Notes: generated by a model not told the origin, from the letters alone. Positions 17,660 to 27,094 are shown, counted from the first letter of the stretch. The stretch is 28,161 bases of DNA from Nemertoderma westbladi (GCA_032718475.1 JAUCBJ010003350.1:1-28161); one strand, 5' to 3'. A program made the numbers and translations.

Positions 17660-17885
17660 CTGTTCACAACCATGGGTGATTTTCCACAGTAAACCCTTCC
17701 ACTCTGTTTCCCAAGTTACCTAGGTTCCTATTTACCGACCACTACTGAAAGATGAAAGGGTTGGGCTAGGCTGCAAAAACTTAAAGCACTGTGCCCAAAC
17801 ATTGCTGCCCCATCTAGGAATCGAAGCAAGGCTTCCTAATTGAAGCCCAGGAATGCCACCACTAGACCAAGCTGCAGCTTGCTGA
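17660..17885 (-). mobile_element. tRNA-Glu-derived SINE
   Basis: On the minus strand a pol III promoter is visible: A box TGGTCTAGTGG (17869-17859) and B box GCTTCGATTCC (17827-17817). Between them CCTGG-GCTTCAA-TTAGG forms a 5-bp stem and 7-nt loop with TTC at the anticodon positions. Together with GGTCTAGTGG and ATTCCTGG this matches tRNA-Glu(TTC) as known across eukaryotes. A non-tRNA body follows (GGGGCAGCAATGTTTGGGC onward, to about 17660), ending near GTGGAAAATCACCCATGG. It is not a functional tRNA: the acceptor stem is not paired. A tail fragment of the same SINE lies at 8011-8040. Boundaries are approximate. Confidence 0.75.
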
Positions 17886-18121
17886 CATCTAGTGTATATG
17901 AGGAATTTTGTAAACCATAAAATTTGATAAAACGATTGACTGTACACTGGCAATTGGTAAATGTTTGTATATGTCGGTACTGCATCTCTGTAGTAACAAA
18001 ATATTACAGGAAAACGCTTTAATACTCAAAAAATTCACCCATCTTTATGCCTCTACCTTCGCCCCACCCTAGAAATTTGATTTGCAATTGACCTCACTGC
18101 TCTCGACCCGTACGCCTATAA

Positions 18122-18140
18122 CCCCCCCCCCCCCCCCCCC
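18122..18140. repeat. Poly-C tract
   Basis: Nineteen consecutive C followed by GCCCCTCCC. Confidence 0.95.
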
Positions 18141-18180
18141 GCCCCTCCCTTCCAATCTCCTCAGAATCATTGCTACTCCA

Positions 18181-18235
18181 CAGTTCCCAGAAAAGTAGAT
18201 CTGGAATGACCTCGTCTTCACTTGTCCTGCATGGT
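18181..18235 (-). mobile_element. Internal fragment of RTE-like LINE family A
   Basis: Plus-strand CCAGAAAAGTAGATCTGGAA then TGACCTCGTCTTCACTT corresponds to CCAGAAAAAGTAGATCTGGT then ATGACCTCGTCTTTACTTCG in the copy at 27441-27970. On the minus strand it reads QVKTRSFQIYFSGN. Only about 50 bp match, with no tail and no further family A sequence on either side. Confidence 0.65.
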
Positions 18236-19030
18236 CGTACGCGACATTTAACATGAATGAACAGCTAACAAAATATTATTGCTGTGGCTTTTCGCACCTT
18301 TACCTTATTGCCAACTTCCCAACATCTATACGAACTTAGTTAACCATTAATATTGTGAATTTTAACCATTCCGCTTGGTAAAGGGAATGACATTATCTAG
18401 AAAAATAGTTAATATCATCAAGATAATAACATCATACCATTAAGATATAAGCTCGAAGACAATTTCGGAAGCTCAGTTATATTTCGCAAGCAAATTTTCT
18501 CATTTATAGAACGCGTTTAGTAACCCTTAACAAAGAAACTCTTAAATTCAGGAAAATATAATATCAATGGTTCATCAGTTTACATGTCAAGCTATACTGA
18601 TTTATATCGAAGGAGTAAGTAACATTTTGTTTACCACGCCCTGAACCCATTGTTAATTCTACAATACTGTGTGGATGTAATTCAAAATATCGCAACAATC
18701 ACTCATACATCACAGTACACAATTTAGTTTATAGAATAGTTGATAACATACATAGGTAATCAAATGTACACATGAGTAATTCCAATAGTAGGCAGGTCAA
18801 ACAAATGTCACTGACACACAACAGCAAGTAGAGATACCGGTACTTACAAGGCTGGCCTATTAAAGTTGTTTCTTTTAGAGTCGTCTAGGTGACCGAAGGA
18901 ATCCAAATCCAACCAATACCTGTATGGTATTATATGGGTTTGCGACACATACCTAGGTATAAAAGTGTTACTTTAGGAATTTCAGCAAATTTATTATATA
19001 CCGGAAACTGTCACCACCTACCAAGTTTTC
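18236..19030. other. AT-rich sequence, nothing recognisable
   Basis: No open frame above 60 codons, no tRNA boxes, no repeat ends noticed. Confidence 0.45.
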
Positions 19031-20237
19031 TTTTTTTTTTTAATTCAGACTAGCCTTTATTCCAATAAGGGTCATGGCAATACATACATACGTAATGAAC
19101 AGTAATTATACCTACAGTACAAATGTTTAAGAGTTTACGGCCAACCAATAAAGCATAGGTACTAAATAGGGCTACAGATACACAAAACAATAAGAACCAG
19201 ATCTAAACAGAATTACCTACTGTAATACAAAGCAAATTGAATAAGATTAAATAAGTGACATGAGAAGGAAGTTGGATTACGAATTTGGCATATAGGGAGA
19301 TCGAAATGCTCTTAATTTAGAAGTTGTTATTTATTTAGGAGTTCGTATGCCGTATTGAGTAATTCTACTAGAAGGTTATTAGTTGTTCTGTCATCACATT
19401 TCATTATGCTATAGAATTTCATATTATTGTCAAAATTATTTAAAAGTAAATTCGTCGTTGTATCTAAGCTTGAAAATAGTTTTTCTCGTTGATTATAAAA
19501 TTTGGGGCAACTAATTACAATGTGTTTCTCATCCTCTATTGACTCATCACTACAAAATCTACACAATCTACTTTCCAGGGGGGTTTTATCATAACGACCT
19601 GTCTCTATCTTAAAGGTGTGATTGCAGATTCTAAACCGTGTTAATATTTGGCGTGTTTTAAATGGCATATTGGTCAAATATTGTTCATATATTAATGTGC
19701 TTTTAAATGGTAATAGGTTCTTAGTTTGTTTGCGGATTTGCCGTCTTTACTGAGCGGGTTTGTGATTGCAAATTGCCAATTTTTTTCAGAGAATGTATTA
19801 AATTGTGTGCGAATGGCTGATAGTTTTTGAAATTTGGAGGGTAATAATTGATAGATTGATTTCGCAGATAGAATATTAATTTTGGACATTGGTTCATCTA
19901 CTAGTGCTTCGATTGAGTTTAGGATATTATTAAGCCAACATGCTTTTCTCTCTTTCCACATAGATATGTTTTCTTGTAAAGTATCGGCTAGAAGTGAAGT
20001 ATCTGAGCGGTTAATTAGTAATTAATTGAGATATTTCGCCGCCAGAATGAATGCTTTTATGAATAGTGGGTGAATACCTAGTTATCCACGCACTGCCGCG
20101 TTCATGGCCTTAGGACCTACCCCAAGTAGTCGCTTGCCGAACCTGAGTTGTAATTGTTCACATTTTTACCTGTCAAGTCTGATATTGAAAAATGAATTCA
20201 TTCTTATATTGCTGTCTTTGCCAGAATTTTTCTTGTT

Positions 20238-20345
20238 GAAATTTATTGACATTGGGCACCAAACCTCACATCCGAAATTTATTGACATTGGGCACCAAAC
20301 CTCACATCCGAAATTTATTGACATTGGGCACCAAACCTCGCATCC
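20238..20345 (-). repeat. In-frame 36-bp triplication inside family C RT
   Basis: Three tandem 36-bp copies (20238-20273, 20274-20309, 20310-20345; the last has one A-to-G difference) encode GCEVWCPMSINF three times in frame on the minus strand. GCEVW is the conserved LLYGxExW motif of LINE reverse transcriptases, normally present once. Confidence 0.95.
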
Positions 20346-22417
20346 GTATAATAAAATTGGGGTGACCAGCGCATTGAATATTTTTAGTGCAATTTCCGGT
20401 TTCATGTTCCCTTCTAATACTTTCAGACAACCATATTATGCTTTGAGTGCTTTGTAATAAAGATCGCATTTTGCCTTTGTAAATTTCCCAGATGAGTCCA
20501 TTGCTATACCTAAATATGTATATGATTTTACTATATTAACCACAGTATTTGCAAACGTGAAGCTGTACTTGTTACTTAGCGTGCGACCACTAGCATTGAA
20601 AATAATTATTTTTGTCTTAGTTAAGTTCACCCTTAGACCCCATATTGCATAGTATGATTGTAAAGCGTCAAGCTCCTTCTGTAAACCGGTTTATGTTGTT
20701 GATATAATAGCTGCATCATCAACATAAGAGACAGGGGATGACTGACTGGCCATTTAAAGTATGGGGGGAGGAGGGATGTGTCTGATTTGAGAAGGGCATC
20801 GGGGAGATCATTAATAAATAATTAAAAGAGGTCGGGTGAAAATGGACATCCTTGCTTCAGACCTAACTCTGGAAAAATGGCATTAGTAAGATCCTGCCCA
20901 TATTTGATAGATACTGTAGAATTTATGTACATACATTGAATTAGTTTTATGAAGCGTGTTGAACATCCAAGTGAATATAGTCTAGAATATAGGGCTTCAC
21001 GTACGACAGAATCAAATGCTTTGTGAAAATAAATAAAGGCCACAAAGAGTTTATTCGCGTTTTGTTTCTGGGATTTTATATGTTTAATTATTAGTGTGTG
21101 TACTAAACACTGTGTAGTGCCAGTATGGTCGGATGTTCTTCTTTTCGCCTCAAATCCTATTTGAAATCTATTATTGGGCAAATATTTATTGCAGAAATTA
21201 CAGAGACATTGATTAAGAATGTTACAAAATAGTTTACTGACATAATGCTCTACTGTAATACCCCTATAGTTTTACGGTATTTTAATTTGCCCTTTTTTAT
21301 GAATAGTTGTGAGGTAGCTTTTCCCTATTGTGGGAGGAAAATATCTTTTTGTAAGCATATCGTTAAATATCGAGTGGAAGGCATTCAAAAAAAAAATGTT
21401 CATTAGAAAGAACAACCTTTATAATTTCATTGGATATAGAATCCAATCCTGCAGATTTTCCTTTTTTAAGATTATGTGTAGCGTTTATAATTTCATGTTT
21501 TGATATGGCGAAAACAAGTTAATTGAAAATCTCGTTCTGCGAAATCGAATTCCATTGGTCTACAAATTTATTATATTGTATATCAGAAACAAATTTGGAT
21601 TTAGAGGAAAATAGTTTTTGAAAAAAAATATTGATACTAAGTGTCCGTATCAATAATTGGCCCTGCAGTATGATCTTGATTACGTCCCAGTATTTTATTA
21701 ATAAATTGCCCAATCCTGCTTAGAGTTAGTTTTTAATTCTGATTCCGAAACTTGGTTCAGTAGGTTTATTTTTACAGCTCTATAGTGTCTCCTAGATGCT
21801 CGGTTAAAATTTTTTAAAGCTTGGTAATATTCCTCTCTGATTGACCTACTGTGTGGGTTTGCTTTAAGTTGCTTCGCTATGTAGTTAACAATGCGCTTTA
21901 GAGAGACAATATTTGGCGCAGTATGTTTCCTTTTATTCTTCATTGAAGCAGCACTTTTTGGTACTTTACGGTAAATTACTTTTGTGTTATCAACTACATC
22001 GATAATTAGTTTACTGATTTGCTCTAGTAACTTATTTATAGCTCCAATGTTATCGGGTTCCTAGTATTTGTGGATATCATTTGTTTGGTTTGATAATATT
22101 GACTATACAGGAGATGGGGCTATGGTCGCACCATGTGGTTTTCTCTCCAACATAGAATGCGCAGATTTCATGAAAAAACTTTGCATCCGCCATAGCATAG
22201 TCGATAGTTGAGGTACCCGTTGGTCCAAAATATGTAGTGCTAACCTGTAAGTCCCCTGGTGAACGCCCGTTGCAAATGGTCAAGTTAGCTAGTTTGCTAA
22301 AATCTAATAAGTTGCCTCCGAGCTCGTTGACTGGCCTAGCGTCTTGATTGTTTCTGGGCAGTGTAATTTGAAACTGAATGTTAATGAAATTGAATTAAAA
22401 TTAGAAACTGTATGAGA

Positions 22418-22474
22418 CAGCATTCTTAAAAATGCAGCTGCAATGCAGCATGCCGATCCTAGTAGTAGTAGTAG
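22418..22474 (+). mobile_element. 57-bp 3'-end fragment of LINE family B
   Basis: It starts CAGCATTCTTAAAAATGCAG, contains GCATGCCGATCC and ends in TAG repeats, the family B stop codon, 3' UTR and tail only. It is flanked by TATGAGA at 22411-22417 and 22475-22481, a 7-bp target-site duplication. It is inserted into the endonuclease region of LINE family C; removing it and one duplication rejoins GNFNG-side and STIDY-side coding sequence. Confidence 0.88.
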
Positions 22475-22560
22475 TATGAGAGTCTAGAATGGTAAAATCG
22501 TCTGCGACTGAGGTGAGCCCATTGAAGTTACCGAGAAGTAAAACAGAATACACAGACAAA

Positions 22561-23500
22561 CAGAAACAGAAACACATAACTATTAGCTAGGAGAAAATAA
22601 CAAAACGGAAAATGTATCTTTGCACCACCTAATTTATTTCAATGGTAAATATTTTAGTGTATGGTTTACCTATTATGAATTATTTAAAAAATTAGTATTG
22701 GTTGCCATGCTAAAATTACAAAAAATTGCATTAAAAAAATTATTTTAAATTACAGCTATAGTGCAACTAAATTATTAATAAATTTGCACTGATGTCAACC
22801 AGTCGTAGGATTTAATAATGGTAGAATAATATGACTAATTAACAGATTAAAGAGAAAAAAAAACAAATAATAATTGAGATTATTCTGTACACATGTATCG
22901 CGTGTAAAGCGAAATACAAGTAACAACGGGACAAACACAAGTTATGTCACATTATGTAACATACTGTATGACTGTAGTTACTTCTGTTATATCTTTATGT
23001 ATCTTTATATGTATCTGTATATGTATCTTTATTTATAAGATAGTATTTTAGAACCAGAAACTCTTCGCATAGCCTCTGCAAACTCCACTAAGAGTACAAC
23101 TTATTTTAGACCATTTTTTAAGAAAGAAGGTCTGCATATCTTTTTTCATTAAAATGCCCACATATCTGCTTCCATAACTCAGGCGTCAGATATGATATGT
23201 AACATCACCTATAGTCTGTCGACAGTGCAATATTTTATGGCGGCAGTATGGCTATAATGAGATAGAGGGAACATACGTCTCGAATTTGGATCATGTCTCT
23301 GATGATAATGGTTCCACATCTGATGATAATGTTAGTGGTTCAAATATTTGCACCTCAGGATGAAGTTTTTAACTGGAGTGGAAGGTGCTCAGCTCACCTG
23401 AGTTATCCATTTGCCGGTATGCCAGGTTGGCAAAAAGGAAAAATGAATGGTGAGTTTACATTAGCTGACATTTGAACGCAATGCTTACTAAAACTAATAC
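22561..23500. other. AT-rich region with TATCTTTATG-type microsatellite
   Basis: No recognisable gene. 22990-23036 is a degenerate 11-13-bp tandem (TATCTTTATG, TATCTTTATATG, TATCTGTATATG). Around 23295-23335 TCTGATGATAATG occurs twice. A GGTGAGT donor-like site lies near 23449, but I found no supporting exon. Confidence 0.45.
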
Positions 23501-23925
23501 AAGAAATCGCTGTAAATTATGCGAATGAAATCTCGATTTTATTTAATGTTAAAAATACTAAATGTATATATTTTATACCAAAGTCGCATTATCTTATTGT
23601 GCTCATGTTTATTTATAAGGGTCACCATCACCGATTAAGACTCTAAAGTCGTTCACTTATTTAGGGCATATGTTTAGTTCATCCACTGATGATGATCTAG
23701 ACATTATTAATCAGGTGCATTCTCTCTACACGAGAGCAAATACCTTAGTTAGGAACTTCGGCCGTGCTTCGGTAGATGTTAAAGTTGTATTATATAGGGC
23801 TTATTGTACTCAGGTCTATTGTAACAGTCTGTGGATCAGACAGAATTATTTACAACGTGCTGACACAATAAGGGTAGCATCTATAATTGCGCCCGTATGT
23901 TCTTTAATATACCTCATCTAACTGA
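23501..23925 (+). pseudogene. LINE reverse-transcriptase fragment, family D
   Basis: Plus-strand translation EIAVNYANEISILFNVKNTK, CIYFIPKS, then after a frame change IKTLKSFTYLGHMFSSSTDD, DLDIINQVHSLYTRANTLVR, NFGRASVDVKVVLYRAYCTQ, VYCNSLWI. The order ILFNxxKTKCM.F, (F/Y)xYLGH....DDD.DI..Q...LYA..NTL.RKF..CS.DVK..L...YC...Y...LW is a LINE family I recognise from invertebrates and fish, covering the end of the RT palm and the connection region. The cysteine after the ANTLVR-NFGRA block is replaced. It has no catalytic FADD in view and is truncated at both ends. Confidence 0.7.
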
Positions 23926-23999
23926 ATTAGCCTACGAGCATCTCACTTTCCCTTAGTAAGCTAAATCTGCCCTTATTTTCTCATATTCACTATAAGGCA

Positions 24000-24505
24000 G
24001 TCTATAGACTACACTACTACACAATAGAATTAAGCTTAGTATAAAAGTTTTTAACGGTATTAAAAATTGGAACGCTCTGCCTTATGAAATTAAAAACCTA
24101 AATAATCAACATTCTTTTAAATCTGCAGTTAAATCTCACCTCCGTGTGCAATGTAAAAATAGGTACAATAGTCCTACAGTAAGTTATTAGTTTATTAATT
24201 ATTTACTATTTATACTGTAATTACGTTTTATAATAAATTGTTCTGTACATTACATCTTTATCGTTGAGTCGGGCATTGTCACGCTCTCGGTAAAGTTGTA
24301 CATGTACATAGTGTAATTACGTTTTATATTGGTTTTAGGTTAGCGTAGTGTAATATTGTATTTGTAACCAAGTAACATAAAGGACCCCCTTGGAAATAAG
24401 CTGCAAAGCTTTAGGGGTTATGTTGGACAATACTTTTATACCGGTACATTGTTTGGTGTATTTATTATTGTTTTTACATAATGTATAAATAAAAATCTAT
24501 CTAAA
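24000..24505 (+). mobile_element. LINE 3' end with hairpin UTR (CR1/L2-like)
   Basis: Coding end: HNRIKLSISIKVFNGIKNWN, ALPYEIKNLNNQHSFKSAVK, SHLRVQC ending in TAG near 24190 (WN(S/A)LP..I.....S..FK...K..L is a usual LINE C-terminus). Then about 300 bp of UTR containing a stem: CCCCC-TTGGAAATAAGC...AAGCTTTAGGGG (about 24386-24418), the type of hairpin I know from CR1/L2-like 3' UTRs. The end is near AATAAAAATCTATCTA (about 24490-24505). May or may not be the same insertion as the RT fragment at 23501-23925. Confidence 0.6.
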
Positions 24506-24559
24506 CATATTGGTGCAAGCTGTTTACACTGTCGGCAGACAAGTTTCCATATTTTTTTG

Positions 24560-24780
24560 CCGTATTGCTGTCACAGGGCCTTTTGTATTTTTTTTTACAT
24601 TCGTCTACTTATTTTATAACTTATTTACTTTTTATAATTTCTAGTTTTCACTTATTTTTGTTAGTAATTAATATTGTGCCCTACTGAAGTTTTTTTTGTT
24701 GTTGTTATTTCTACAGTAGTTAGTTATGTACCTTGCCGGTGCGGCTTAAAGATTAAATAAATAAATTAAATAAATAAAAC
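24560..24780 (+). mobile_element. Second LINE-like 3' end with TAAATAAA tail
   Basis: T-rich sequence leading to a short hairpin GCCGGTGCGGC (24735-24745), then TTAAAGATTAAATAAATAAA and a TTAAATAAATAAA run (to about 24778). A short terminal hairpin followed by a microsatellite tail is typical of LINE 3' ends. No coding part is recognised, so this rests on structure only. Confidence 0.4.
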
Positions 24781-24904
24781 GTACTTTAATAATGTAATGC
24801 CTCTAGATAGTATTTTATCAATAGTATTTTGAATTATAGTAGTTTGAATTTCTTTCACTTTTCAGACACTTATGAAGTCAATTGCAAGAATAAAGGAATG
24901 TGAT

Positions 24905-25156
24905 TCAACGATTTACTCAAAAGTTATAATTATTGGACGAATTTCCAATCCTTTTCAAGGGAAGACTGCACTTCACAAGCAGTTTGGACAAACAAAACAA
25001 GCTTGCTTTGGTATACAATTGTCCATTCTATTCCATGTCGCATTGATGAATTGCAGCTATGCGATTCTACTATTGATCAAAGTCAGCGCTTATATGTAAA
25101 AGCAGATTGTGAAGTTTTGTCAAAGTCTGAAGTTATAGTTGTTTGTGATTACTAGT
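24905..25156 (+). other. Unrecognised stop-free stretch
   Basis: A frame of about 83 codons after a stop, without an ATG, reads FNDLLKSYNYWTNF through VHSIPCRIDELQLCDSTIDQ to SEVIVVCDY and a TAG at 25154-25156. The composition looks protein-like, and TTTTCAG (acceptor-like) occurs upstream at about 24861-24867. A second open frame (24872-25099) overlaps it, so at most one is real. I recognise no domain; it may be an exon, a transposon remnant or chance. Confidence 0.2.
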
Positions 25157-25264
25157 CAGTCACATATTACCATGAGAGCAAACTTTCATCTTTTGGCTTC
25201 GACTGTATCTACATGCATGATTTACAACATTGGTAGTGTTTCATTAATCTCGCCTAGCTTATCA

Positions 25265-25569
25265 CTTGAACGAACCGCCTCCACTTTGTAGGACATTGCT
25301 TTCGCCATGAGGACCAGCCAGTGCATGATCTTGTACTTTGGCGTCCTCATGGAGTGAATACGCATGGTAGAGAGCCCATGACTTTCTTGATGTGCATCCT
25401 AAGGACTCTGACCTTAACGATACGGATGATCTTGCAAATGTCATGGGTGATAGGGAGTTGTGGCGGCGCAATTTTGTCGACAAGCCGGCACAGCATTCTT
25501 AATATGTATGTAATATATATAATGCAGGTGCAATACAGCATGCCGATCGTAGTACTAGTTATAGTAGTA
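25265..25569 (+). mobile_element. RTE-like LINE, family B copy 3, strongly 5'-truncated
   Basis: It starts at the CTTGAACGAACCGCCTC block, then GGACATTGCTTTCGCCATGA, GGACCAGCCAGTGCATGATC, GGAGTGAATACGCATGG and GATAGGGAGTTGTGGCGGCG, nearly the same text as 4735-4960. It ends in the family B UTR (CAGCATTCTTAATATG, GCATGCCGATCG) and a disturbed TAG tail TAGTACTAGTTATAGTAGTA. The UTR is about 20 bp longer than in the copies at 4999 and 22474 and carries the TATA stretch also seen in the copy at 15357-15792, defining a subfamily. No clear target duplication. Confidence 0.82.
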
Positions 25570-25818
25570 TGATTTACAGAGATAATGTGTACTATGAAAG
25601 AAGAGAAGTGTCCCAAATAAACTAAAACAATTTGGATCTTTGATGTTCAACCTTATCTTGTCTATCTTATCGGAATATATGAGAGACGATTTCGGATGCA
25701 GAAGTTTATTATATTAGTTATTAAGTTCTGTGATAAGAGACGGATTACCTTCATTACCAAAATATAAAAGGTGATGAGACGAAAACTCTATATATAAAAG
25801 GGTGATGAGCAGCCTGAA

Positions 25819-25851
25819 TATGTGGCTGGTTGCGAGAAAAGGGACCTGGGG
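25819..25851 (+). repeat. Left 33-bp inverted repeat
   Basis: 31 of 33 bases match the reverse complement of 27003-27035. Similarity fades outward into GCAGCCTGAA versus GCAGGTTTCA. Confidence 0.85.
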
Positions 25852-25915
25852 AAAAAATGTTCATTCTGAGAAAAACGCGTTTGAAAGATTGGCTCTTATT
25901 AAAATCGACTGTTTT

Positions 25916-26005
25916 CATTGGTTTATTGGTCGTTATTGGGGTGTTTGCATTGGTTTATTGGTCGTTATTGGGGTGTTTGCATTGGTTTATTGGTCGTTAT
26001 TGGGT
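25916..26005 (+). repeat. 32-bp tandem repeat, 2.8 copies
   Basis: Units start at 25916, 25948 and 25980: CATTGGTTTATTGGTCGTTA then TTGGGGTGTTTG, essentially identical, the third incomplete. 32 is not a multiple of 3, so the overlapping open frames (Val/Leu/Trp-rich) merely repeat through all phases. Confidence 0.97.
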
Positions 26006-26149
26006 TTTATTAGAGCGAAATTCAAACTGTATTATACTAGTAATGGTACTAAGCACCGTATAACTTGTTTTTTTAGATTATCGTAGAATATCTGTAGCCT
26101 ATTCGGTTAGTTATTGTACAAAGTGCAAGTACAAGTAAAAGAATGTCAA

Positions 26150-26760
26150 AATTAAAAAAAATGTGTTTGGTTTGAGAATTCTGAACGTAAGTGTTTTCGA
26201 GGTCGCTGATTACGATGAAACTAGTTATAAATATTTCTGGTAATGTAAACCCAATTTTGGTGCTATTCTAGAGCCCCAGAACGAAAATTACAAGTAGCAC
26301 AACTTATAAACTGTCAAATTATGCCTTTGGTTTGGTAATTCTGAAGCTATACTGGTTTTCAAGGTCGCTGATCACGATACAACACGTTACAAATCATTCG
26401 TGGTAACGCAACTGTCAATTTTGGTGCTTGTCTGGTGGGACAAAAATTACAAGTAGCAAACATTTCAAATTGCAAAAAGCGATTTTGCTACTTTTATTTT
26501 TCGGTGCCGCACATTGACACATATCGAAAAAATTGTTTTAATTCGTGATCAGCATTCCAAAAAAACCTTATGTTCATAAAATCAATTTAATTTTGTGGTG
26601 ATTTTTCATTATCATATTTGCACTACGATATTTTTGGGACCAAGAGGGCACATTCAAAATTACCAAAAATTTTCTAGAATGTTATATTTGAGTTCAATGT
26701 TTGTGATCAGTGTGCAAAAAAACCGCTATATATAGCGCAAAAAAAATTAATTTTAGTGAA
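26150..26760. repeat. TGATCA-box palindrome, long copy
   Basis: Two forward modules (box GGTCGCTGATTACGA at 26201, GGTCGCTGATCACGA at 26363, spacing 162) are followed by two inverted modules (TTCGTGATCAGCATTCC at 26542, TTTGTGATCAGTGTGC at 26700, spacing about 158). The pairs are symmetric about 26450-26455. Other shared blocks are TTTGGTTTG-GAATTCTGAA at 26165 and 26326, and CAATTTTGGTGCT...AAAATTACAAGTAGCA at about 26255 and 26416. A shorter copy of the centre is at 3215-3545. No coding capacity. Confidence 0.75.
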
Positions 26761-26842
26761 TTATAAAAACATTTGAAAATGTTAGCACGAAAAATACCTG
26801 AGATGGATGCCAGAAAGGGACCACATCAAGAAATTAACATTG

Positions 26843-26862
26843 GTTGCGAGAAAAGGGACCTG
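26843..26862 (+). repeat. Internal copy of the 25819 TIR motif
   Basis: GGTTGCGAGAAAAGGGACCT, identical to the TIR core at 25828-25847 and inverted relative to 27008-27027 apart from one base. Followed by GCGTTTTTA, whose inverse TAAAAACGC lies at 26977-26985, so 26843-27027 can fold back. Confidence 0.85.
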
Positions 26863-27002
26863 CGTTTTTAATTTTTTGTTTAAACACTCATAACCTTTTA
26901 ACGAAAAACGATATGAAAAAACTAGTTCGATATTCGGAAAGCCCAGAAAATTCTGCATCTAATGCATCTAACGGCCTAAAAACGCAAAATCGACCATGTG
27001 GT

Positions 27003-27035
27003 CCCCAGGCCCCTTTTCTCGCAACCAGTCACATA
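27003..27035 (-). repeat. Right 33-bp inverted repeat
   Basis: Inverted partner of 25819-25851. Confidence 0.85.
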
Positions 27036-27094
27036 TATGAAACCTGCAGCCATCTACCTATTTAATCAGATAATGGGTGGTTTAGGCTGTTCGG

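Larger units (their letters stand above)
19327..22545 (-). pseudogene. Broken ORF2 (endonuclease-RT) of LINE family C
   Basis: Fragments in order. Endonuclease: LLLGNFNG (GDFN motif with Asp to Asn, 22532-22518), GPTGTSTIDYAMADAKF and WCDHSPISCI (22230-22100). Linker: KNRKRHT-type basic start to SKQDWAIY (21943-21698). RT: LKKGKSAGLDSISNEIIKVV (about 21480-21420), FVAFIYFHKAFDSVVREALY (motif A region, first catalytic Asp replaced by Tyr, about 21045-20985), LGLKQGCPFSPDLF (motif B, about 20863-20822), SYVDDAAIIST (catalytic YVDD at 20726-20715), LRVNLTKTKIIIFN and SYTYLGIAM (20640-20500), ILLYGCEVWCP (triplicated, 20345-20238). C-terminus: FKTRQILTRFRICNHTFKIE and LCRFCSDESIEDEKHIVISC (CxxC...H...C knuckle, about 19570-19510), ending at a TAA at 19329-19327. 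Many stops and frameshifts; non-functional. Confidence 0.85.
19031..22560 (-). mobile_element. Poly(A)-tailed LINE, family C, 5'-truncated
   Basis: Minus-strand element of about 3.5 kb. The 3' end has AATAAA (reverse complement of 19056-19061) followed by GGCTAGTCTGAATT and an A-tract (T run at 19031-19041). Coding order from high to low coordinates is endonuclease end, RT, thumb/connection, and C-terminal Zn-knuckle. It begins inside the endonuclease near 22560. The tail type (poly(A)) and protein motifs differ from families A and B, so it is a separate lineage. It may belong to the CR1/L2/Jockey-like group, but I cannot settle the clade. A 57-bp family B insertion interrupts it at 22418-22474. 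Confidence 0.85.
25819..27035. mobile_element. Element with 33-bp TIRs and palindromic core
   Basis: Termini 25819-25851 and 27003-27035 are inverted repeats (31 of 33 identical): TATGTGGCTGGTTGCGAGAA... versus TATGTGACTGGTTGCGAGAA.... The interior holds a 32-bp tandem, the TGATCA-box palindrome and a third direct copy of GGTTGCGAGAAAAGGGACCT at 26843-26862, which forms a nested foldback with the right TIR. No transposase is present, so a non-autonomous DNA element or a chance pairing of one repeat in both orientations are both possible. Confidence 0.5.

Noticed and set aside
17815-17885. Functional tRNA-Glu gene
   Set aside because: A and B boxes and the anticodon arm are visible, but the acceptor stem does not pair and a SINE body follows.
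20104-20457. Plus-strand 117-codon frame with FIDIGHQTSHPK repeats
   Set aside because: It is the antisense shadow of the 36-bp triplication in the minus-strand LINE RT.
23293-23475. Host exon with GGTGAGT donor at about 23449
   Set aside because: Only a donor-like heptamer and a 60-codon frame support it; there is no recognisable domain or matching acceptor.
25802-26086. Two overlapping membrane-like open frames (VIGVFALVYW repeats)
   Set aside because: The hydrophobic repeats come from a 32-bp tandem that cycles through reading frames.
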